This document shows, in pieces, positions 17,086 through 27,551 of a DNA stretch of 64,000 nucleotides (positions within the stretch are counted from its first letter, which is position 1; every line of letters starts with the position of its first letter). The stretch spans positions 24,135 through 88,134 of the forward strand of contig JAGAAS010000089.1 in the NCBI GenBank assembly GCA_017615125.1. Direction: 5' to 3'. A program made the position numbers and the translations under genes. The notes below the pieces were generated by a model that was not told where the DNA came from, made no database searches, and saw only the letters and a program-made list of their open reading frames with translations. The stretch is from Bacteroidaceae bacterium. Lineage in GTDB: Bacteria > Bacteroidota > Bacteroidia > Bacteroidales > Bacteroidaceae.

Positions 17086-17134
17086 AAGTCAAACAGTTTG
17101 AAAATTCAAAATTAAGTTATATCTGAAATCGGGC

Positions 17135-17265
17135 TTGGATTATGTAGAAAGAAAAAAGAATTATGAAGAAGGAATAATTTTTTTTCGAGAAGGGAAAAAT
17201 TTTTTTTCTTTCTTCATACGGCGAGATGTAGAAAGAAAAATTTTTTTTGAAGAAAGAATAATTTG
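17135..17265. repeat. Dispersed intergenic palindromic repeat, copy 1
   Basis: AT-rich modules (GAGAAGGGAAAAA followed by a T run) flank a palindromic core at 17208-17235, CTTTCTTCAT...ATGTAGAAAG around ACGGCGAG. The same modules occur at nine other intergenic sites in this window. It lies between fmt and the ClC gene. Confidence 0.85.
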
Positions 17266-17311
17266 AGATGTATTGAGCATAATCCAAAGAACGGGAAAAA
17301 GTCCTGCGGAA

Positions 17312-19108
17312 CTATTCGTCGGAGAAGTCTACGATAAGCCTCCGATATTCGTTGAAGATTTTAGAGCGCGATATAAAGCCCTGATAGACACCGTTTTCGT
17401 CCTCGACAGGAAGGTTCCATGCCTTTGTCTCATCGAATTTGTGCATCACGGCATCCATTGAGTCAGTTAGCAAGAGGCGCGCAGGAGTCAGCTTCATCAG
17501 TTTATCCACCGTGTAGCGATGATAAAGCTCTGTACGGAACATTAGTTTGCGCACATCGTCCAGAAAAACAATGCCTACCAGTTGTTGCTCCGCATTCAGC
17601 ACAGGAAACAAATTGCGCGAGGAGCGGGAAATGGCGTTGACAAGCTGCCCCAAGTCCATATCGGGCGAAAGAGGAGTGAAGTTCTTCTCAATGACGTTCT
17701 CGGTACGCATTAGTACAAGTACCGACTTGTCTGTATGGTGCGTAAGAAGTTCTCCCTTCTTCGCCAGACGCATACTGTAGATGCTATGTCGTTGGAAAAT
17801 ACGTATCGTGAGGTATGAAGCAGCCGAGACAATCATCAGAGGAAGCAGCAAGCCGTATCCTCCCGTCAGCTCGGCAATGAGGAAGATGCCCGTAAGAGGC
17901 GCATGCATGACGCCCGACATTAATCCAGCCATTCCGAAGAGTGCGAAATTCTCCTCAGGCATAAAAGGACCTATGTGAAGCGAATTGCAGACGTGGGCGA
18001 AGATAAATCCTGCGATGCAGCCGAGAAACAAGCTGGGCGCGAAAATTCCTCCGCATCCGCCTCCTCCATTAGTTGCAACCGACGCGAATACCTTGAACAG
18101 CAGCACAAGCCCCAAGTAAACAATTAGCATGTGAGCGTGCCCGAAGAAGAAAGAGTTGTTCATCACCTGATTCCAATCAGCCGACATGTGGTTGTTAATA
18201 AGAAGGTTAATCGTATCGTAACCCTCTCCGTACAACGAAGGAAAGAGGAAGATAAGCACACTAAGCACAATTCCGCAAACGAGCAGCTTGCGATAAGGTC
18301 CCTTGATCTTGGCGATGAGTCCCTCGCAAGCGTTCATCGTTTCAGAAAAATAAAGCGACACAAAACCGCAGAAGATACCGAGCAGAATAACAAAAGGTAT
18401 GCGATCCAAAGTAAAGGCATTCTCGATGCTGAACTTGAACATCGGTTCCATACCGTTGAAGATGTACGATACCGTCGTAGCGGTGACGCTGGAAAGCATA
18501 AGCGGCAGAAGCGAAGACATCGTGAGGTCTATCATAAGTACCTCAACAACAAAGACAAGCCCCGCGATAGGAGCCTTGAAGATCCCAGCCACAGCTCCTG
18601 CTGCCCCACATCCTACAAGGAGAAGGAGGTAACGTCGGTCAAGATTAAAGAGACTTCCCAAGTTCGAACCGATAGCAGAACCAGTAAGCACAATAGGAGC
18701 CTCAGCGCCGACAGATCCTCCAAAACCGATTGTGATACCACTCGCAACAATCGAAGACCACATGTTATGCCCCCTGATACGAGCCTGACGCCGCGAGATA
18801 GCATATAGGATGCGAGTGACTCCGTGACTGATGTCGTCACGCACAACACGACGGATAAATACGCCTGAAAGATAAATACCTACGACAGGATAAAGAAGGT
18901 ATAGGAAATTGGCTCCCGTAATGTCAAATCCGTGCGTGAGCAACTGCTGGATAACATGAATGAGCGTATGAAGCAAAGTCGCAGCTAACGCAGCAAAAAA
19001 GCCTACCAAAACACTCAGGATAAGCACGAAGCGGCTGTCGCTGATATGCTCGGAACGCCATTTGACAACGTTTTCCAAAGAAAAAGTATGTTGAGCAGAA
19101 GAATTCAT
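17312..19108 (-). CDS. ClC-type chloride channel with CBS domains
   Basis: The product is 598 residues from the ATG at 19106-19108; a GTG at 19126, overlapping the tsaC stop, is an alternative. A voltage-gated ClC fold spans about residues 25-430, with many membrane helices, the Glu-gate region GSVGAEAP, GCGGIFAPSLFLG and a C-terminal tyrosine-bearing helix. A cytoplasmic pair of CBS domains follows (LGQLVNAISRSSRNLFPVLN and RLLLTDSMDAVMHKF...NLPVEDENG). The family includes chloride channels and H+/Cl- exchangers; the gating Glu suggests exchange. tsaC-ClC-fmt is a recurrent Bacteroidales order. Confidence 0.9.
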   Translation of the reverse strand: MNSSAQHTFSLENVVKWRSEHISDSRFVLILSVLVGFFAALAATLLHTLIHVIQQLLTHGFDITGANFLYLLYPVVGIYLSGVFIRRVVRDDISHGVTRILYAISRRQARIRGHNMWSSIVASGITIGFGGSVGAEAPIVLTGSAIGSNLGSLFNLDRRYLLLLVGCGAAGAVAGIFKAPIAGLVFVVEVLMIDLTMSSLLPLMLSSVTATTVSYIFNGMEPMFKFSIENAFTLDRIPFVILLGIFCGFVSLYFSETMNACEGLIAKIKGPYRKLLVCGIVLSVLIFLFPSLYGEGYDTINLLINNHMSADWNQVMNNSFFFGHAHMLIVYLGLVLLFKVFASVATNGGGGCGGIFAPSLFLGCIAGFIFAHVCNSLHIGPFMPEENFALFGMAGLMSGVMHAPLTGIFLIAELTGGYGLLLPLMIVSAASYLTIRIFQRHSIYSMRLAKKGELLTHHTDKSVLVLMRTENVIEKNFTPLSPDMDLGQLVNAISRSSRNLFPVLNAEQQLVGIVFLDDVRKLMFRTELYHRYTVDKLMKLTPARLLLTDSMDAVMHKFDETKAWNLPVEDENGVYQGFISRSKIFNEYRRLIVDFSDE

Positions 19109-19118
19109 AGACAGTTTT

Positions 19119-19781
19119 CTATTCACGGATAATCTGTATCTCCCCTTTTGCGCTCAGGCGAATGATAGATGATGGCTTCGTGGGCTTCTTCTCTCCCCGA
19201 CGACATTTGACAACATAATCCACAGCCTCAAGTATCTCATCGCTTATCTCCGAAAACGTGCGAGGCGTAGGCTCTCCGCTGATATTGGCAGAAGTCGAGA
19301 CGATAGCTTTCCCGAAACGATAACAGAGTTGACTCGAAAACGCTTCGCGCGTAACACGAATCCCCACAGATCCATCTGACGCAACGACGTTTGGAGCCAA
19401 GTTGCGCGCATTATCATAGATAATGGTAAGGGGTTTCTCCGAAAGCTCGATTAAATCCCAAGCCACATCGGGCACATCCTTCACGTAAAGGCTCACTTTA
19501 GCATCGTTATCGACAAGCATCAGCATCGTCTTTGAGTCTGCGCGATGCTTGATATCGTAAACGCGCTGAACAGCCTGCTCATTCGTAGCATCACAGCCTA
19601 TTCCCCAGACAGTATCTGTAGGATATAGAATCACCCCACCCTTCCGAAGGACTTCACAGGCACGTTTCACCTCATCGTCATAACGGGGGATGTTCTTCTT
19701 CTCTACCTGAGAAACTTTTTTCTGAGGAGAAGGATTCTGACGTTTGGAAACTTTGCGAAAGGACTTTTTATCTTCCATCAT
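19119..19781 (-). CDS. tsaC: L-threonylcarbamoyladenylate synthase (Sua5/YciO/YrdC family)
   Basis: The 220-residue enzyme makes threonylcarbamoyl-AMP from Thr, bicarbonate and ATP, the first step of t6A synthesis. The N-terminal 35 residues are a basic Ser/Lys-rich tail (MMEDKKSFRKV), then the YrdC domain: GGVILYPTDTVWGIGCDA, KHRADSKTMLML, and STSANISGEPTP. It uses ATG at 19779-19781, 1 base beyond the prfC stop. The Sua5 C-terminal domain is absent, so this is the short TsaC form. TsaD is at 4884-5924. Confidence 0.93.
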   Translation of the reverse strand: MMEDKKSFRKVSKRQNPSPQKKVSQVEKKNIPRYDDEVKRACEVLRKGGVILYPTDTVWGIGCDATNEQAVQRVYDIKHRADSKTMLMLVDNDAKVSLYVKDVPDVAWDLIELSEKPLTIIYDNARNLAPNVVASDGSVGIRVTREAFSSQLCYRFGKAIVSTSANISGEPTPRTFSEISDEILEAVDYVVKCRRGEKKPTKPSSIIRLSAKGEIQIIRE

Positions 19782-19782
19782 A

Positions 19783-21357
19783 TTAAAATTCGCTTGTGAA
19801 ATGGAATTTGATATGCTTAAAGTCAATCTGCGCCATTTGCAGAACATAATTGCTGTCGGCTAGGAACACATCCCTGCCTTCCTTATCCTTAGCCATAAAT
19901 TGGAACTTGCGACGCTTGAATGCCTCCAACTCGGCTTCATCGTCACTCTCAATCCAACATGCTTTGTAAAGACTTATCGGTTCCCAACGGCATTTGGCGT
20001 TGTATTCATTCTCCAACCGATATTGGATAACTTCAAACTGGAGTTGTCCTACGGTACCGATGATTTTTCTGTTGTTCCATTGATTAACGAAAAGCTGGGC
20101 AACGCCTTCTCCCATCAATTGGTCAATTCCTTTAGCAAGCTGCTTCGTTTTCATCGGGTCATCGTTCTCTATGTACTTGAACATCTCGGGAGAGAAGCTG
20201 GGCAAGCCTCGGAAATGAAGTATCTCGCCTTCTGTAAGCGTGTCGCCAATCTTAAAGTTGCCTGTATCGGGAAGTCCCACAATATCTCCCGCGAATGCTT
20301 CGTCAATCGTACTCTTGCGCTGAGCCATAAACTGCGTAGGAGAAGAGAAACGCATCACTTTTCCTGAACGAATATGCAGATAAGGAGCTCCGCGCATGAA
20401 TTTTCCGCTGCAAACCTTACAAAAAGCAACGCAAGAGCGATGATTCGGGTCAATATTCGCGGTAATCTTAAAGATAAATCCCGTAAACTTCTCTTCCTCA
20501 GGATGTACCTCACGTTCCAACGCCTGAACAGGACGAGGGCTGGGAGCTATCTGCACGAAACAGTCGAGAAGTTCCTTCACACCAAAGTTATTAAGCGCAG
20601 AACCGAAGAAAACAGGAGCAACGTCGGCAGCAAGGTAATCGGCAACGTCAAATTCGGGATAGACGCCTTCGAAAAGCTCTAAGTCGGCACGCAGTTTCTC
20701 TGCCTCGCGTGCCCCGATATGGCTCTCCAAGTCAGAACTTTGAACATCTACTTCCACTTTTTCTGTCACGACCTGCTTGCTGGGCTGATATAAATCGAGG
20801 CGCTTTTCATATCGGTTGTAGACACCCTTGAAACGAGGGCCCTGCCCTATGGGCCAGCTGAGGGGATGAACATTTATGTGAAGCTCGCTCTCCAATTCGT
20901 CGAGCAAGTCAAAGGGATCTTTTCCCTCCCGGTCCATTTTGTTGGCAAAGATTATGACGGGCGTCTTGCGCATTCGGCAAACCTCCATCAGTTTTCTCGT
21001 CTGCGCCTCCACTCCTTTTGCCGAATCGACAACGATAATTACGCTGTCGACGGCAGTTAATGTGCGGAACGTATCTTCGGCAAAATCCTGGTGTCCCGGA
21101 GTATCGAGAATGTTGATTTTATAATCGTTATAGTCAAATTCCATTACAGACGTCGTCACAGATATTCCGCGCTGCTTCTCAATCTCCATCCAGTCCGACG
21201 TAGCCGTTTTGCGTATCTTGTTAGACTTTACTGCGCCTGCAACCTGAATTTGCCCTCCGAAGAGGAGAAGCTTTTCGGTGAGTGTGGTTTTTCCGGCATC
21301 CGGATGCGAGATTATCGCAAACGTACGCCTGCGCTGCATTTCGTTTATATTACTCAT
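19783..21357 (-). CDS. prfC: Peptide chain release factor 3
   Basis: The 524-residue GTPase removes RF1/RF2 from the ribosome after termination. The G motifs are complete: G1 [11 protein letters not shown]2 region [12 protein letters not shown]3 [12 protein letters not shown]4 NKMDREG. The C-terminal RF3 domain ([15 protein letters not shown]) is present. The start lies 8 bases inside the end of rfbD, so the two are translationally linked. Length is standard. Confidence 0.96.
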   Translation of the reverse strand: MSNINEMQRRRTFAIISHPDAGKTTLTEKLLLFGGQIQVAGAVKSNKIRKTATSDWMEIEKQRGISVTTSVMEFDYNDYKINILDTPGHQDFAEDTFRTLTAVDSVIIVVDSAKGVEAQTRKLMEVCRMRKTPVIIFANKMDREGKDPFDLLDELESELHINVHPLSWPIGQGPRFKGVYNRYEKRLDLYQPSKQVVTEKVEVDVQSSDLESHIGAREAEKLRADLELFEGVYPEFDVADYLAADVAPVFFGSALNNFGVKELLDCFVQIAPSPRPVQALEREVHPEEEKFTGFIFKITANIDPNHRSCVAFCKVCSGKFMRGAPYLHIRSGKVMRFSSPTQFMAQRKSTIDEAFAGDIVGLPDTGNFKIGDTLTEGEILHFRGLPSFSPEMFKYIENDDPMKTKQLAKGIDQLMGEGVAQLFVNQWNNRKIIGTVGQLQFEVIQYRLENEYNAKCRWEPISLYKACWIESDDEAELEAFKRRKFQFMAKDKEGRDVFLADSNYVLQMAQIDFKHIKFHFTSEF

Positions 21358-22213
21358 TCGATTGTTCTATTTGATTGATACATTCTTTAAGACTGTCAAG
21401 CCAATAAGGCACAACGACTCCATACGTTTCCTTTATCTTGCTTTTGTCAAGTACGCTGTAAGGGGGACGTCGAACGGGCGTAGGGTAATCGCTTGTGTGA
21501 ATGGCATTTACCACGCAGTCGATACCTGCAAGCCGATGTATGGCAAGCGTAAAATCGTACCACGAGCAGACTCCTTCGTCCGTGAAATGATAAATGCCTG
21601 GTATCCACTTTTCGTGATGGATGATGGTATCTACAGCAGCAGCCAAGTCGCGTGCATACGTAGGCGAGCCAATCTGATCGAACACTACGCCCAAGGAATC
21701 CCTCTCGCGCCCAAGTCGAAGCATCGTTTTCACGAAGTTGTTTCCGAAGGAACTATAGAGCCACGCTGTGCGGATAATAACCGCCTCGGGGCATTGAGCC
21801 TGCACCAGCTGCTCTCCAGCAAGTTTTGTAGAGCCGTAAACAGACGTGGGGCAAGGAACATCGTCTTCCCGATAAGGAAGATAATGATTGCCGTCGAAAA
21901 CATAATCGGTAGAGATGTGAAGAAAGCGGCAATGATGCCGTGAAGCAGCCTCCGCAAGGATTCCCGGAGCTTCGCGGTTGATTTTGTCACAAATCTCCTG
22001 ATTTGACTCAGCGCCGTTCACATTTGTATAAGCGGCACAGTTGACAATAACGTCGATATGTCGCTCCGAAAGCATGCGCTCAACAGCTTCTGCGTCACAA
22101 ATGTCAAGCTCGGCAACATCCGTGAACACATACTCATCCTTTTCCTGAGCGGCACTTATGCGCCTCATCTCATTTCCTAACTGCCCGTTTGCGCCTGTAA
22201 CAAGAATTGTCAT
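21350..22213 (-). CDS. rfbD: dTDP-4-dehydrorhamnose reductase
   Basis: The 287-residue short-chain dehydrogenase reduces dTDP-4-keto-L-rhamnose to dTDP-L-rhamnose. Motifs: nucleotide-binding [10 protein letters not shown] at the N-terminus, [20 protein letters not shown], the catalytic YGSTKLAGE (Tyr and Lys), and a C-terminal [12 protein letters not shown]. It overlaps prfC by 8 bases. Its 5' neighbour is the repeat element at 22258-22353, upstream of which the DUF4924 gene ends. Confidence 0.95.
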   Translation of the reverse strand: MTILVTGANGQLGNEMRRISAAQEKDEYVFTDVAELDICDAEAVERMLSERHIDVIVNCAAYTNVNGAESNQEICDKINREAPGILAEAASRHHCRFLHISTDYVFDGNHYLPYREDDVPCPTSVYGSTKLAGEQLVQAQCPEAVIIRTAWLYSSFGNNFVKTMLRLGRERDSLGVVFDQIGSPTYARDLAAAVDTIIHHEKWIPGIYHFTDEGVCSWYDFTLAIHRLAGIDCVVNAIHTSDYPTPVRRPPYSVLDKSKIKETYGVVVPYWLDSLKECINQIEQSNE

Positions 22214-22257
22214 ATTTATTTTGCTTTTTTCAACGTGGAAAACACTTTATATTTTTT

Positions 22258-22353
22258 GGAGAACAAATAAAAAATTTTCGAGAAGGGAAAAAATTTTTTT
22301 CTTTCTACATCTCGCCGTATGAAGAAAGAAAAATTTCTTCTCGAGAAAGAATA
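22258..22353. repeat. Dispersed intergenic palindromic repeat, copy 2
   Basis: The core at 22301-22328 (CTTTCTACAT, CTCGCC, GTATGAAGAAAG) is in reverse orientation relative to copy 1 and is flanked by CGAGAAGGGAAAA and TTTCTTCTCGAGAAAG modules. It lies between rfbD and the DUF4924 gene. Confidence 0.85.
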
Positions 22354-22356
22354 ATT

Positions 22357-22917
22357 CTATATGGGTACTTCATCTTCTTGGAAGAGCTCTCCCCTCTTGT
22401 CTTTTTGATAATAATCACTCAACATTCCTATGAAAGTGGAGATGTCGGAAAAGGCAGCCGTCGTTTCCTGAGAAGGCTCGCGATGCTGAAGCTTGAGCAT
22501 CCACAGCCCATACAAAGCATCGAAGCAGTTTTCCAGCTCGGGCTTCGAGTGAGTGTTGCTCTTGCTGCGCAGTTCCACGATAAACGGAAGCACTTTGTAG
22601 TAGGCAGCCTGATAATATGGATACTTGGGCGAGTGCATCAGGCGCAAGTGCAAGTCGTTAAGGTCGATAATCACATTTTTGTTAATCTGCAGATGTCCTT
22701 CTTTGACAACACCCTCGCGCCGCATCATCTCGATGAGGTCTGAATACCATTGGAGTAGCTCTGCGCGCTGTTCCTCACCGAGTTCATACTGCGCCACAAC
22801 AGATTCCTTCACCTTCTCCAAATCCAAGTTGTTGGCACGCAGCAGATCCTCAACCTGCCACATATAAAGAAGGTATTCGGCGATGTTCGACTGTTTCAGA
22901 CTTCGGGATATGTACAT
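22357..22917 (-). CDS. DUF4924 family protein
   Basis: The 186-residue protein is a mostly helical, soluble protein with no signal peptide. The opening (SLKQSNIAEYLLYMWQVEDLLRA in two parts) and the central NKNVIIDLNDLHLRL identify the DUF4924 family, found only in Bacteroidetes with unknown role. It starts 4 bases after the DUF5723 stop, so they are co-transcribed. No catalytic residues are evident. Confidence 0.82.
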   Translation of the reverse strand: MYISRSLKQSNIAEYLLYMWQVEDLLRANNLDLEKVKESVVAQYELGEEQRAELLQWYSDLIEMMRREGVVKEGHLQINKNVIIDLNDLHLRLMHSPKYPYYQAAYYKVLPFIVELRSKSNTHSKPELENCFDALYGLWMLKLQHREPSQETTAAFSDISTFIGMLSDYYQKDKRGELFQEDEVPI

Positions 22918-22920
22918 ATT

Positions 22921-24291
22921 TTAAAAAGGTATATTGATGCCGAGGAAAGCATTGGCGTTCAATTTGTTCACGGGTATTCCCTGCGGAGTGATGCGGAAAG
23001 CCACGCAGTCGGAGCCGACAAAGAAAGCGAAGCCCTTGGGATGGAAATTGAGCATTCCGCCAAAAGCAGCGCCGTAAGTGGAGCCTCCGACGTTGACAGA
23101 TGCCTCGAAGATTTTCGCAGGAGCGATATTCACAAACAGACGCGTCTCGTTGAACGGAAGATGTTTGTAAAAGCCGTGCGTGTATAATACTGCGACAGAC
23201 ATAGGACTATAGAACGGCATGCGGTATTCAGCACCCAGACGGGTGGTAGGAGCAAGCCTTGAGCGAATTCCCGGAACTTCCTCAAACTGAAGGTTGACAA
23301 GTCCTTCTATTCCTTCTACTATCTGATTCATTTCTTCGTCAAGGTCCATCTCGCTGGGGTTCACCTCTCCGAATCCGTTGTAGACGTAAGAGCCTTCTCC
23401 AGAGGTACCTCTCAATGCAGACTTCCACCCTATCCTTCCCAGCCCGGTAAGGGAAGCTGAAGCACGCAGTCCCTCAATGATATCCGAGAAATCGTACTCT
23501 GCTCCTACATCCACACCCAGTCCCAAAGAGGAAAGCGAGGGATGGGAATCGGAAACACCCGTTGGAAGACCTTCCTCATCAAATTCGAACTGCATATTTC
23601 CGGATACACCTACTTCGGCGTTGGCTAAGCTACGCACAGCCCACTCATCTTCGTGCATCTGCAGCTCAAGCCTATCTACGGTTACATCTGCATAAGCCGC
23701 TCCTGCCAATAAATGAAGAGTAGCGCCGACTCGCAAGTTCTCGCCTATTGCTCGCGAATGCCCATACGCCAGATCAACATACGAAAGAGCCTCCGCGCTA
23801 AGGTTGGAGAAGACATAGCTGTCGTGCTGGAATCCTTCTTTGGCAAACTGGAAGAATGCCTTCGGCACATGTACGCCAGCATCGGCGTGCAAAGAGAGGT
23901 TCAAGGTGTTATATCCGCCAAAAGCACGGAAGCCGGCTCCGAGAATCTTCAAATCGACGTCTGCATTCACGCTGGGCAACTCTGGAAGACGATTGAGGAA
24001 CGCTGAAGCATCCACCGTCTTGCTCATAAAAGTCGTCAGCGCTTTTCCGTCCTTGTTATAAGGATACAGAAAGTCGGAAAGGCCCACATTGCCATTCAGA
24101 CCGACGGAAACACTACCCAATAAGGGAAAAGCCAAATAGTTATGCTCGCCTTCAAAAGCGGGATTGAGTGCTGTGCGCTGCAAATTGCCTTCAAGGAAAT
24201 AGCCTGAGACTTGTGCTTTTGCAGAAAACGCGAGCAAAAGAACACAACTGACTACAAATAGCCTGCGGATTGTATGGATGATTCTCAACAT
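22921..24291 (-). CDS. DUF5723 family outer-membrane protein
   Basis: The 456-residue protein has a signal peptide (LLLAFSAKAQ) and a body of alternating beta strands rich in Gly and aromatic residues ending in FLGINIPF, the pattern of an outer-membrane beta barrel. The N-terminal NPAFEGEHNYLAFPLLGSV phrase (residues ~40-60) is diagnostic for DUF5723, a PorP/FadL-like family of unknown substrate. The ATG at 24289-24291 leaves 1 base to the stop of the large lipoprotein gene; an upstream TTG at 24309 would overlap it. Confidence 0.84.
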   Translation of the reverse strand: MLRIIHTIRRLFVVSCVLLLAFSAKAQVSGYFLEGNLQRTALNPAFEGEHNYLAFPLLGSVSVGLNGNVGLSDFLYPYNKDGKALTTFMSKTVDASAFLNRLPELPSVNADVDLKILGAGFRAFGGYNTLNLSLHADAGVHVPKAFFQFAKEGFQHDSYVFSNLSAEALSYVDLAYGHSRAIGENLRVGATLHLLAGAAYADVTVDRLELQMHEDEWAVRSLANAEVGVSGNMQFEFDEEGLPTGVSDSHPSLSSLGLGVDVGAEYDFSDIIEGLRASASLTGLGRIGWKSALRGTSGEGSYVYNGFGEVNPSEMDLDEEMNQIVEGIEGLVNLQFEEVPGIRSRLAPTTRLGAEYRMPFYSPMSVAVLYTHGFYKHLPFNETRLFVNIAPAKIFEASVNVGGSTYGAAFGGMLNFHPKGFAFFVGSDCVAFRITPQGIPVNKLNANAFLGINIPF

Positions 24292-24292
24292 A

Positions 24293-27200
24293 TTATAAAG
24301 TCGTATCAATGTCAGCTTCTAAATGAAGCACAATGTTCGTAAGTAAAATGCCCTGCTTAGGCTGAAGGGCGATTCCTCCCTCTGTATGGTCGGCAGAAGC
24401 TTCTGTCTGGATCTTCAGGTAAGACAAAGCATGCAGGGAACGATCGTCGCCCGTTAAGGAAATCTCTACTTTGTGTACCGCAGCCGATTCGCTGATGGGG
24501 CTTCCGTCTCCAGCAGGCAGCAGAATGGGTGTCACGTTGATGCCTGACAAAAGCTTCCCTTCTGCATCGAATGGAACCAGATTGAGCGTCAGATTCAAAG
24601 GAACGGTGTTGCGTGCATCCATCTTCAGGCCTATTGAAGCACGGGACAGATGGGATGTCAGCTCTCCCAACGAGACTTGAAGACCCTCTCCGGGACTCTC
24701 GTATTTAATGGAAATCGCATCGAAACGCAACGGAACAGATACCTTATAGCTTCCAGCAAATTCCAAAGGAGAAACGATGTCTACATGATGCTTCACAGAC
24801 TGATCGAAGCGAGGCGTCAGCATGAAATGAATCGACTGAGGAACTTTCTTCAGCAAAACAGGCAGCGACTCAACCCATACTGTCGTATAGTCGCTAAACG
24901 ATACATTCTCTTTGTTCGTGAACAAAAGCTTGTTTTCTACGGGTGTCAGCTGCCTTGTCTTCTCGTCATATTCGGCGGGTTTAATGTAGACATCCTTTAT
25001 TTCCACAGCCGAGCCCTCAATCACCCTCCCCGAGGCGTCAAGTCCCTCAAGCACAACATCAAGCAACAAGGGTACGCCTACTGAGTTCTTTAGCGTGAAG
25101 AAAATCTGGGATTCTGACAACATCAGGTTCGAATTCTCATCAACGAGCAAACCTAACGCCTTATCGGCAAACGGCAAAGTCGTCTCAAGCGGATCTAGCG
25201 GATAGTCAAGGATTCCCTCAAATAGACGAAGGGTTACTTCGCTGAAAAGAACCCCCGCATGCACGGAGAGCTCGCTCTGCAAGTCGGAAAGCGAGATGTC
25301 GGTTTTTCCGATATGCAACTTTCCCTCGAAGCCAAAGGTTTCCGACAGTTTCAAATGACTCACGCCTTCCTCCTCAACAGGTTCCAGAGCCCCGTTTGGC
25401 AAGGAAGTGAAATCGAAATGAGTCACACGCAGTTCCTTTCGGATGGATGCATGATTCATGTCTACCGAAGCATTAAACGTAAGCGAGCCGTTCTCAATTG
25501 TCACATCCGGATCGTCAGACTCCATACAAATGAAGTCGGGATAGTCAATCGTAGCGGTAACCTCAACGGGCTCGGTAATAGCCTCAAGTCCCTCTACATC
25601 GAGAGCAAGCGCCAGCTCCATATCTTCAGAGGGCCACAGGGCATACGCCTTGCGGATGAAGCTGACAGGAAGAGACACGTCGATATTCAAAGGAATGGAT
25701 TCGCTGAATGTCTCCGAAATGTCTGCCGTAGCAAACGAAACATCCTTCACGACCCATTTGCATTCGTCGGACGAAACCCGCAGGATGCGCTCCCCAAGAT
25801 ACTTCGACAAATCATTCAGGTAGGAAGTCTTTCCATTCAGCTTCCATACATCGCCAGGAGTGCTTACGGTAATGACACCTTGCCACTCAAACACACCATC
25901 TTTGATTTTCGTGTTTATGTCTAAGGAATGCACAGCAAAGACATATTCCTTGTCGAAGATTCCTTCCAAGTCGTTCATCGTGAGCATGTTGCGCGTTGCA
26001 TCCCAAACGGTGCCAGGATGCTGCGCAGGATTTAGCAGTTCAAGATGAAACTCCGCAGGGAATTGTACTACAACCGGCTGCTCGGCATCCATCTCGAAGA
26101 CATCGTATGGCTTGTCTGTGAACGTCTTCAGCACGAGCAGGCTCTGCTCAGGCTCGAATGTTACCGTACCGACTGAATCTACATACTCCAATTCGTCAAA
26201 CGATGTGTTGAACTCAACGATCTGCGGCTCAAGCTCGCTCACAAACTGGTCAAGAATAAGGAACGCATCAGCGATTTCTAGGGACTCGTCAACGGAAAGG
26301 CTTGCCGAATAATCTTCCTTGTTGTCGCTCGGAAGGATTGTTATCGGCCCGTCAATGGTGTAGTTAACAGAAAGCGTGACATTTCCTTGGTAGCCGATAC
26401 AGTTTTTCTCGCTATAGCTAAACTCCTCGAGTTCCTCGCTATAGCAATATGGCTCAAGATCCTCGATGCTCATTGCAAGGAACTGGATAACGGTGCTTGC
26501 GCCGTCGCCCTTCAAGCCCTTGATGCTGAGAACGTTCCGATGTCCCATGTTTCCTTCCTTCAGCGTATAGCACTCGCGCTGGGGCTGGTTGTCGCTCAAG
26601 GCGAGCTCATACTCGTCCGGGAACACCAACTCGGCATCTATCCGTTTGCTCATCCTTGAGAACTTTGACGGATGCCGAATCGTCAGCTCCATGAGTGTTC
26701 CACTTGAAGTTCCGCTGGTGCTTCCCGCTTCGCCCAGATAAAGGGTACGTATTGCCTTAAGTCCTTTCGGCAACGGGGAAGAAAAGCTGCACGGCATCTC
26801 CTCGCTCTCGATGAACAACACCGTTTGCAGCGAAGGAATCTCGTTGGAACTCTGCCCGGAGAGGGCTACCGAGGAGATCAGCTCCTCAAAGTCAACGTCG
26901 GACTCCTCAAAGGAAACCGTCTTATTCAGCAAGGGAAGGGATCTCTCAACCTCCGAAAGGCTGATGTCGTAGACTTCCACGCTCAGCTCGTTTGAGAAAG
27001 CGGGAACAGTCAGTTCCCTCAGTTCCACATCGGCAAGATTCACGTGGATATCCTCCGAGACGGGATCGATCTGGAAACGTACGGGCTCTAGCTCAACTGT
27101 CACGGGAGAAATAGAATCCTCCGCGCTGATGCCGTAGACTCCGTCGACGACAGAGAGCATATCGCCTGCCGAAGCCAGAAGGGAGTCGAGCGTCAGCGGG

Positions 27201-27358
27201 GTAAGGCTGCCCAGAGGCAGGTCTATCACGTTGCCCGGGATGCTGATATCTGTCGAGATGCCGCCCTCCAAGTCGTAGTTCTTGTCAACACACGACACCA
27301 GCAGGGCAAAGCACGCTGACAGAATCAGGGAAAGCCGGCTTGTAAAGAGTCTTTTCAT
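24293..27358 (-). CDS. Very large surface lipoprotein, unknown function
   Basis: The 1021-residue protein has a lipobox (ALLVSC at the end of a signal peptide) followed by CVDKNYDLEGG, a start seen in many Bacteroidetes lipoproteins. The rest is almost entirely beta-rich repeats of about 100-130 residues with acidic, Leu- and Ser-rich composition (e.g. LDLSL-type strands around SVDESLEIADAF and DINTKIKDG), suggesting stacked immunoglobulin-like or LEA-like domains. No enzyme motif is seen. It is directly upstream of the DUF5723 barrel and the DUF4924 gene in one operon, so a shared envelope role is likely, for example as the barrel's surface partner. Confidence 0.78.
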   Translation of the reverse strand: MKRLFTSRLSLILSACFALLVSCVDKNYDLEGGISTDISIPGNVIDLPLGSLTPLTLDSLLASAGDMLSVVDGVYGISAEDSISPVTVELEPVRFQIDPVSEDIHVNLADVELRELTVPAFSNELSVEVYDISLSEVERSLPLLNKTVSFEESDVDFEELISSVALSGQSSNEIPSLQTVLFIESEEMPCSFSSPLPKGLKAIRTLYLGEAGSTSGTSSGTLMELTIRHPSKFSRMSKRIDAELVFPDEYELALSDNQPQRECYTLKEGNMGHRNVLSIKGLKGDGASTVIQFLAMSIEDLEPYCYSEELEEFSYSEKNCIGYQGNVTLSVNYTIDGPITILPSDNKEDYSASLSVDESLEIADAFLILDQFVSELEPQIVEFNTSFDELEYVDSVGTVTFEPEQSLLVLKTFTDKPYDVFEMDAEQPVVVQFPAEFHLELLNPAQHPGTVWDATRNMLTMNDLEGIFDKEYVFAVHSLDINTKIKDGVFEWQGVITVSTPGDVWKLNGKTSYLNDLSKYLGERILRVSSDECKWVVKDVSFATADISETFSESIPLNIDVSLPVSFIRKAYALWPSEDMELALALDVEGLEAITEPVEVTATIDYPDFICMESDDPDVTIENGSLTFNASVDMNHASIRKELRVTHFDFTSLPNGALEPVEEEGVSHLKLSETFGFEGKLHIGKTDISLSDLQSELSVHAGVLFSEVTLRLFEGILDYPLDPLETTLPFADKALGLLVDENSNLMLSESQIFFTLKNSVGVPLLLDVVLEGLDASGRVIEGSAVEIKDVYIKPAEYDEKTRQLTPVENKLLFTNKENVSFSDYTTVWVESLPVLLKKVPQSIHFMLTPRFDQSVKHHVDIVSPLEFAGSYKVSVPLRFDAISIKYESPGEGLQVSLGELTSHLSRASIGLKMDARNTVPLNLTLNLVPFDAEGKLLSGINVTPILLPAGDGSPISESAAVHKVEISLTGDDRSLHALSYLKIQTEASADHTEGGIALQPKQGILLTNIVLHLEADIDTTL

Positions 27359-27410
27359 ATCTGGATAATTTTGGTTGCAATGAATATGGAGAACAAAAAT
27401 CGCGGGGAGA

Positions 27411-27507
27411 AGAAGGGATAAAAATTTTTCGAGAAGGAATAATTTTTTTTCGAGAAGGGAAAAATTTTTTTTCTTTCTTCATACGGCGAGATGTAGAAAG
27501 AAAAAAT
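27411..27507. repeat. Dispersed intergenic palindromic repeat, copy 3
   Basis: Two GAGAAGG modules precede a core at 27473-27500 with the same orientation as copy 1. It lies between the large lipoprotein and the DUF308 gene. Confidence 0.85.
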
Positions 27508-27551
27508 CACGCTGTAAAAACGCATTTTTCACGCTTCGCAAAGAAGCTGGT

